From Flavobacteriales bacterium (GTDB taxonomy: Bacteria > Bacteroidota > Bacteroidia > NORP154), in NCBI GenBank assembly GCA_012965625.1, contig DTSC01000137.1:1-13291 (forward strand): DNA of 13,291 nucleotides. The letters run 5' to 3'. The notes under the pieces are model-generated. The model searched no databases, was not told where the DNA came from, and saw only the letters and a program-made list of their open reading frames with translations. The position numbers were made by a program, and so were the translations under genes. Position 1 is the first letter of the stretch. Every line of letters starts with the position of its first letter. Positions 9,101-13,291 of the stretch are shown in pieces.

Positions 9101-10145
9101 ATACAATTCTGCACCAATGCCAAGTGCAAACATTAATGCCACCTATTGTGATGGAGCGTTAATTGCTGACATTACAGCATCTGGAATTGGAACAATTAAC
9201 TGGTACAGTGACAACACATTAGCTAACAATATTGGAACAGGTTCCAGCTTTAGTCCTTCAAATACTGTTGGCACATCAGTCTATTATGCAACACAATCTA
9301 TTAACGGTTGTGAAAGCACACCTGATTCTGTTACTATTGTAATAAATCCATTACCACCCTCACCTATCATAAATACTGATGATACCCTTTATTGTGAAGG
9401 CGAGCCAATTTCAGATATCATCGCTGTCCCAATAAGCGGTGGAAGCATAACATGGTATAGCAACCCTGGCCTCACCTCCGTTCTTGGTACAGGACCAGTC
9501 TTAACACCCATTACAAATACAGGCAGTTTAACATACTATGTGACAGAATCATCAGGAAACTGTGTAAGTCTTCCTTCTACTGCAACCATTACTTCCTACC
9601 CTATTCCTGTATTGCAAATTAGCAATGACACCGTAATCAATATAGGAGAAGCAGTTGATCTATTCGTTTCTGGGGCCGATAGCTATATTTGGAATACAGG
9701 TGCTACAGTTAACAATATTGATGTCAGCCCTGAGCAAACTACAACCTTTACAGCAACAGGCTCTAACGGCCCAGGATGCAATTCAGAAGCATCTGTAACT
9801 GTAACAGTATTAACAGAAGAAAATACAGCATATCTCCCTAATGTGTTTTCAGTAAACAGTTCAAATCAGGAGAACAATCGTTTCTATGTATTTGGGAAAA
9901 AGATTGAAGCTCTTGAGCTAACGATTTACGACAGATGGGGCAATAAAGTATATGAAACTACAAATTCGAGTTCAAAATCAAGGAATAGCGATGGCTTATG
10001 CTGTGCATATGGTGAAGGATGGGATGGCACCCACATGAAAACAGGAAAAGTACTTAATCCTGCTGCATTTGTGTATAAGCTAAGTGTCACTTATCTTAAT
10101 GGAGACGACTTCTTTGAAACAGGTAATATTACCTTAATAAAATAA
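6159..10145 (+). CDS. giant T9SS type B surface protein with SBBP beta-propeller repeats
   Basis: A 1328-aa secreted protein. It has a long hydrophobic signal sequence (about 13-37, ending NANA). An N-terminal domain follows (about 58-294, opening CFEENLGQL) of the type that precedes SBBP repeats in Bacteroidota (DUF7948, from memory). SBBP beta-propeller repeats fill about 311-820, recognised by recurring D-x-x-GN-(V/T)-(Y/F)-(V/I)-TG cores (for example DAQGNVFITG and DNDGNVYVTG) and WSTYIGGS or WATYFGGS strands. Then come the PKD-like PCDSS/GWVDT module (824-893), an Ig-like module with GTPDTGGIWLP, two Ig modules opening YCDG and YCEG, a further Ig-like module, and a CHU_C domain ending GNITLIK. 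A propeller suggests ligand or protein binding; the ligand is unknown. An in-frame TTG at 6153 and ATG 6174 are alternative starts; I prefer ATG 6159. No other copy of this N-terminal half lies in the window. Confidence 0.87.
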   Translation: MKINQMNNKGNILIKYFLLPITLWIVFILLVIFALNANASVSRDAAKDIAKNHFSNTELCFEENLGQLVGSNGKPIDNVLFKAAAPGLKIALTTKGLTYVFAQIETNPKDKHKIKNISWAKFNMLIEGASISKSNIVKENASRIETNYFLAHCPNGITKVKRYKKLTVKNIYPNIDWVIFINEKEELKYDFVLRPGSDINNIKLIYEGAGKLNLANKALAFKTPLGTLQEGALYTYSKETEKELTCTYKIKESKNIISDFTPGAKEKNSYIVTFEMPENGMQETVVIDPSLEWLTSYSGYSGMFYGTYIHNRDITSDDFGNTFITGFAAADPLDFLLDPGNGAYFDNTPKGGLLYFDIFILKLNPAGAIIWGTLYGGTVCESPESIKTDAQGNVFITGYVSSKDFPTYDPQGGAFYRDTLGIVPGTYLNGYGDYVGVGTIGQGGDMFMLKFNNAGVRLWATYFGGSGHFKEFGQTLDIDNDGNVYVTGSTSSTDFPILAKTGAYNDNTLGGGQDAFLTEFDNNGVLLWSTYIGGSSTDIGYSLTIDPSDNVYIAGSGPGFPTQVRTGAYNSNSGWVFLAEFDKGGALTWSTKFGGSAVKTATSLTSDNNGNVFMLGAAGPGLNSSLIKTEVSSGYTQPFGGGSYNKYITKFGSTGNIAWSTYYGGSTGTHNSIVNDNATDLVIDNSGNLYAMWGTRHSDEPLLNPNNGDYFHGTWPAPIVSTSNGNTYSAWQQTLIAKFTNEGTRISASYLEGSLNTYELTGAINKLNGALWFSGTHRSAPAVYQQESIPFIDPGNGAYFSTNRSGFEDAFFGRFGASPPDVIGFTYTYPYPCDSSIVSFTPTYTATIDSVKWDMGFPGGDSLTDNKPTVNFPDTNTYNVNIWIYGPYGWVDTIIPYVQIHTEPLSYNAGDDRTINICPQQTSFNLFDSILGTPDTGGIWLPALASGNNIFDPVADSIGTYQYIVGEGGVCPGDTAEITLIYNSAPMPSANINATYCDGALIADITASGIGTINWYSDNTLANNIGTGSSFSPSNTVGTSVYYATQSINGCESTPDSVTIVINPLPPSPIINTDDTLYCEGEPISDIIAVPISGGSITWYSNPGLTSVLGTGPVLTPITNTGSLTYYVTESSGNCVSLPSTATITSYPIPVLQISNDTVINIGEAVDLFVSGADSYIWNTGATVNNIDVSPEQTTTFTATGSNGPGCNSEASVTVTVLTEENTAYLPNVFSVNSSNQENNRFYVFGKKIEALELTIYDRWGNKVYETTNSSSKSRNSDGLCCAYGEGWDGTHMKTGKVLNPAAFVYKLSVTYLNGDDFFETGNITLIK

Positions 10146-10245
10146 AAACCCAACCCTGAAATTAATGAATGATAAATTTCTTCATCTAATGGATAGCATA
10201 TTTAAACTTCACTATATCAGAGAGATTCCAGTCCTCACAACATCT

Positions 10246-10263
10246 TCACACCTAAGTGTGATG
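10246..10263 (+). promoter_or_regulatory. palindromic operator-like site, copy 3
   Basis: TCACACCTAAGTGTGATG. Here the arms TCACAC and GTGTGA are perfectly complementary around CTAA. It differs from copies 1 and 2 at one base and again ends (10261) exactly 22 nt before its -7 box at 10284. Confidence 0.72.
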
Positions 10264-10268
10264 CGTTT

Positions 10269-10282
10269 GCCTATGCATAGGC
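10269..10282 (+). promoter_or_regulatory. 14-bp perfect palindrome within the third promoter
   Basis: GCCTATGCATAGGC is a perfect self-complementary 14-mer lying between the shared palindrome and the -7 box, ending one base before the latter. It is absent at the same place in the other two promoters. It could be a second regulator site, for example a repressor blocking polymerase; it may also be chance. Confidence 0.35.
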
Positions 10283-10283
10283 C

Positions 10284-10291
10284 TACTTTTG
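10284..10291 (+). promoter_or_regulatory. -7 promoter box of the third adhesin/porP operon
   Basis: TACTTTTG, identical to the box of the first giant gene. Predicted start near 10295 gives a leader of about 24 nt to ATG 10319. The in-frame TTG at 10289 lies inside this box, so it cannot be the translation start if the promoter is real. Confidence 0.65.
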
Positions 10292-10318
10292 GAGAACAAA
10301 TTAAAAAATAGCAAAATC

Positions 10319-13069
10319 ATGAAATCATACCTTATAATATTTATTTCGCTAATAACAACAATGTGGTCACCTTTAAATGGCCAGAATATAACTAATGAAG
10401 GAACTGATTTCTGGTTTGCTTATACAGAAATGTTTGATAAGGCAAGTGCAGTTTATGAAGCCCATATTACTTCTCGCACTAATGCATCTGGCACAATTAT
10501 AATCCCTGGATCTCCTTCAATTAACTTCACTGTTGCACCAAATAAGATTACTACAGTCCTATTACCCGCAAGCATTATGTACAACAGCAATAACGATTTA
10601 ATTTCAAATAATACCGTACATATAATCTCTGATACATTGGTTTCCGTTTTCGCTACTACTATCCACCTTTATAGAAGCGAAGCATCATTGATCTTACCAA
10701 CCAGGGCATTGGGAAGTCAGTATATCATATCTACAAAACCCAGTGAATCATCAATGTATTTTGGAGCATTTGTTGTCGTCGCTCCTCACGATTCCTGTAC
10801 AATTAAGATTACATCCCCTATAACAATACCTGGAACAAATTGCATTGCCAACACTCCCTATACAGTAAATCTAGATAGTGGAGAATGCTATCAAATTAAA
10901 GCAACCGGTATCGGACTTGATCTAACTGGAACAATCGTTGAAGCTGCAAATGGTACAGACGTATTTTCCATATATAGTGGCCATTCCTTTTTGAAGTTAC
11001 TTTCTACCAATAACAGAGATCCATTATATGAAGTTGAATATCCCATCAACTCATGGGGAAAAGAATATATAGTTCCTCCAATCAAAAGTGTCGCCTTTTC
11101 ACAATATCAAGTAATGGCAATGCACGATAATACAATTATTTATGTGAATGGTGACTCAGTAAGTATGTTGAATATGGGTGAAATATATGAGGACACTTTA
11201 GTTGATCCTGAAGTAGTTATAGGATCACGACCTATAAAGGTGGTGCAATTCATGCCGTCATCAAATGCTACAGCACCTAGCTATGGTGATCCTTCGATGG
11301 CTGGAATAAATGCAAATGAACAGATGTTCCTGAAAACCATAACCTTTTCACAGCACCCAGGAATAAACCTGGACTCAAATTTTGTAATCGTACTTACTAG
11401 AACAGATGAAACGAATATGGTGCAACTCAACAATACAACAATAAATGGATGGAAGGCTGTACCTTATTTGCAGAACTATTCCTATAGTACAATTTATACA
11501 GATACAGGATCACATACCTTAGAAACATCAGGCTGTGGTTTCCTTGCATATGCATATGGCATTGGTTGGGCTGAGAGTTATTTTTGCTCTGCAGGAGCTG
11601 GTTTTAATTCAACCAATCAAAAGATAGCAGTATCAAATATTTCTAGTTCTGATAGCCTAAATTGCACCAATGATGCCATATCGTTTTCAATTACAGGAAA
11701 TAATGGAACCCCATTAAATGCTCAATGGTATTTTGGGGATGGAAACAGTTCTGGACTTTTAAACCCAGTCCATAGCTATACTGCACCAGGTGTTTATTTG
11801 GTTAGCGTTGAGATAGAATACGACTGTAGTACAGACACCTTATTAGACACTGTTGTTGTTGATTACTGCTGTATGTCACCTACAACCAATAAAGCAGACA
11901 CTTTATGTCCAGGCCAGACTATATATGCAGGAGGAGCATGGCAATCAGCTCCTGGCAGCTATTTTGATACCTTAACAAATATGAATGGATGTGATAGTGT
12001 AATAATAACCACCTTGTCATATATCGAACCTGCAACAATTGGCTTTACCTATTCATACCCAGACCCATGCGATAGTTCAATTATTGAATTTACACCTACA
12101 TCCACTAATACTATAGATAGCATTGAATGGCATATGGGGTTTACTGGCGGTGATGGGTTGACTGAGCTTAATCCTATTATCAATTTTTCTGATGCCCAAA
12201 TTTATAATATAAGTCTTTCTATATATAATGCATGCGGCTGGGTTGATACCATTATTCCATTGCAGACACACAACCCTGAACTCTTACAGCCAATCATCAT
12301 TACAGACACATTGTACTGCGAGGGCGATAATCTTTCAGATATCATTGCTCTACCTTCTGTAGGTGGAAGCATTACTTGGTATAGTGATTCTGGCCTCACT
12401 TCAGTAATCGGAACAGGGCCAATATTAACTCCTAACTCAAATTCTGGCAGCACCACTTACTTTGTGACAGAATCATTTGGAGGTTGCACTAGCGATCCAG
12501 GAATAGTAACAATCTATAACTATCCATTGCCAGTGTTAGAGATAAGTAATGATACGGTGATTGCCGCAGGAGAGGCCGTTGAACTTAACGTTTACGGTGC
12601 CAACACTTATGTATGGAGCACTGGATCGACAACAAACAGTATAAACGTTAGCCCTGAGCAAACTACAACTTATACTGTAACAGGATCTAATGGACCAGGA
12701 TGTAATACAGCCACATCTGTGACAATCGAAGTTATGCCGATAGAAAATGTCGCATACATACCGAACGTTTTTTCTCTTAGTAGTACTAATCCGGAGAACA
12801 ATCGATTATTTGTTTTTGGGAAAAATATTGAAACTCTTGAACTAACAATTTACAACCGATGGGGAGAAATTGTATATCAAACAATTGATACGAATTCAAA
12901 AAACCGAAACAGCGATGGCTTATGCTGTACATATGGCGAAGGATGGGATGGCACCCATATGAATGCTGGAAAACCACTTAATCCTGCTGTTTTTGTATAC
13001 AAGTTTAAGGTCACCTATACAAAAGGAGGCGAATATTTTGAAACAGGCAATATTACTTTAACTAAATAA
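10319..13069 (+). CDS. T9SS type B surface protein, IgGFc-binding-type N-terminus (shorter paralogue)
   Basis: A 916-aa secreted protein closely related in its N-terminus to the product of 1689-5954. Signal peptide 1-21 (cleavage before Gln22); IgGFc-binding-type domain (about 24-440, opening TNEGTDFWFAYTEM and sharing SRSITSG/SRTNASG-type strands with its relative); PKD domain (448-513, with WYFGDGN); a short module of the kind that reads LCPGQTIYAGG then GSYFDTL and NGCDSV (521-571), absent from the other two; the PKD-like PCDSS/GWVDT module (575-644); one Ig module opening YCEGD (661-733); an Ig-like module (740-806); and CHU_C (807-916, with NRWGE and GNITLTK). It lacks the jelly-roll candidate and tandem Ig repeats of its larger relative. 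It is the promoter-proximal gene of an operon with the PorP/SprF gene, the usual arrangement of a T9SS substrate and its outer-membrane partner. The ligand is unknown. Confidence 0.88.
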   Translation: MKSYLIIFISLITTMWSPLNGQNITNEGTDFWFAYTEMFDKASAVYEAHITSRTNASGTIIIPGSPSINFTVAPNKITTVLLPASIMYNSNNDLISNNTVHIISDTLVSVFATTIHLYRSEASLILPTRALGSQYIISTKPSESSMYFGAFVVVAPHDSCTIKITSPITIPGTNCIANTPYTVNLDSGECYQIKATGIGLDLTGTIVEAANGTDVFSIYSGHSFLKLLSTNNRDPLYEVEYPINSWGKEYIVPPIKSVAFSQYQVMAMHDNTIIYVNGDSVSMLNMGEIYEDTLVDPEVVIGSRPIKVVQFMPSSNATAPSYGDPSMAGINANEQMFLKTITFSQHPGINLDSNFVIVLTRTDETNMVQLNNTTINGWKAVPYLQNYSYSTIYTDTGSHTLETSGCGFLAYAYGIGWAESYFCSAGAGFNSTNQKIAVSNISSSDSLNCTNDAISFSITGNNGTPLNAQWYFGDGNSSGLLNPVHSYTAPGVYLVSVEIEYDCSTDTLLDTVVVDYCCMSPTTNKADTLCPGQTIYAGGAWQSAPGSYFDTLTNMNGCDSVIITTLSYIEPATIGFTYSYPDPCDSSIIEFTPTSTNTIDSIEWHMGFTGGDGLTELNPIINFSDAQIYNISLSIYNACGWVDTIIPLQTHNPELLQPIIITDTLYCEGDNLSDIIALPSVGGSITWYSDSGLTSVIGTGPILTPNSNSGSTTYFVTESFGGCTSDPGIVTIYNYPLPVLEISNDTVIAAGEAVELNVYGANTYVWSTGSTTNSINVSPEQTTTYTVTGSNGPGCNTATSVTIEVMPIENVAYIPNVFSLSSTNPENNRLFVFGKNIETLELTIYNRWGEIVYQTIDTNSKNRNSDGLCCTYGEGWDGTHMNAGKPLNPAVFVYKFKVTYTKGGEYFETGNITLTK

Positions 13070-13076
13070 AAACATC

Positions 13077-13291
13077 ATGAAAGCAAGACAAATATTCAAA
13101 AATTATAAAAGAGCAATAATCCTTGTTGGTGCGCTATCTTTCAATAGCGGATATGCACAAGACATCCATTTCTCGCAATTTTATCAAGTGCCCCAATTGA
13201 TCAATCCTTCTTTAGCGGGAGGATTCAATGGGGATTTCAGGGCAATCGTGAACTTTAGAGATCAATGGTCTAACGTTGCACCCTATAAAAC
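13077..13291 (+). CDS. PorP/SprF-family T9SS outer-membrane protein (5' part only)
   Basis: Only the first 71 codons are present; the gene runs off the right edge. A signal peptide (1-27, ending SGYA, cleavage before QDIHF) is followed by the family's characteristic mature start: DIHFSQFYQVPQLINPSLAG, then FRAIVNFRDQWSNVAPYK. Members of this family are beta-barrel proteins next to genes for CHU_C substrates; SprF, for example, is needed for surface display of the SprB adhesin in Flavobacterium. The ATG is 7 nt after the stop codon of the preceding gene and no promoter fits in the gap, so it is probably co-transcribed and controlled by the palindrome promoter at 10246. Function follows from the family and was not seen directly. 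The full length and C-terminus cannot be judged. Confidence 0.92.
   Translation, partial: MKARQIFKNYKRAIILVGALSFNSGYAQDIHFSQFYQVPQLINPSLAGGFNGDFRAIVNFRDQWSNVAPYK

Noticed and set aside
10080..10090. CTAAGTGTCAC inside the second giant gene resembling half the operator
   Set aside because: It lacks the GTGTGATG half and the -7 box at 22 nt, and encodes part of a conserved CHU_C strand.
6011..10227. AATCTCTCTG at 6011-6020 and its reverse complement at 10218-10227 in two intergenic regions
   Set aside because: A low-complexity 10-mer at different distances from the promoters; probably chance.
10289..10318. TTG start adding ten residues to the third giant protein
   Set aside because: The TTG lies inside the TACTTTTG -7 box and would not be transcribed; ATG 10319 begins directly with a good signal peptide.
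1616..12977. Reverse-strand and alternate-frame open stretches of 60-126 codons within the giant genes
   Set aside because: They overlap long, well-supported coding regions, resemble no family and have no promoter; they are frame shadows.

Overview
The window looks like an AT-rich chromosomal segment of a Bacteroidota bacterium that has a type IX secretion system (T9SS). The evidence is three very large secreted proteins ending in the 'gliding motility-associated' (CHU_C, T9SS type B) sorting domain, the start of a PorP/SprF-family protein, TAnnTTTG-type -7 promoter boxes and the lack of clear Shine-Dalgarno sequences. Genus cannot be read from the sequence. All genes are on the + strand.

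Layout: (1) 36-1586, a signal-peptide/TPR/single-TM/coiled-coil/LuxR-like HTH protein, probably a membrane-anchored sensor-regulator. (2) 1689-5954, a 1421-aa adhesin-like protein: IgGFc-binding-type N-terminus, PKD, Ig-like and carbohydrate-binding-like modules, CHU_C. (3) 6159-10145, a 1328-aa protein with a different N-terminus (the domain that precedes SBBP beta-propeller repeats, then the repeats) but the same kind of C-terminal modules. (4) 10319-13069, a 916-aa shorter relative of (2). (5) 13077-end, the first 71 codons of a PorP/SprF-like outer-membrane protein, 7 nt after gene 4 and so almost certainly in one operon with it. Intergenic gaps are 102, 204, 173 and 7 nt. No RNA gene, mobile element or CRISPR array was seen.

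The most notable observation is regulatory. Each of the three giant genes has, in the gap before it, the same near-perfect palindrome (TCACnCCTAAGTGTGATG). In all three it ends exactly 22 nt before a TA(C/G)TTTTG -7 box, so it is centred near -41/-42 of the predicted start and lies over the -33 position, as expected of an activator-dependent promoter. The sequence between palindrome and -7 box is not conserved, so only the two sites and their spacing appear to be held. This suggests a small dedicated regulon of T9SS-exported surface proteins. The HTH protein at the left edge is a possible but unproven regulator.

Working model (inference): the giant proteins cross the inner membrane by Sec, are recognised through CHU_C by the T9SS, and are held at the cell surface with help from the PorP/SprF partner. 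The modular Ig/PKD/propeller stalks would carry binding functions. The C-terminal modules are a mosaic of duplicated and shuffled cassettes.
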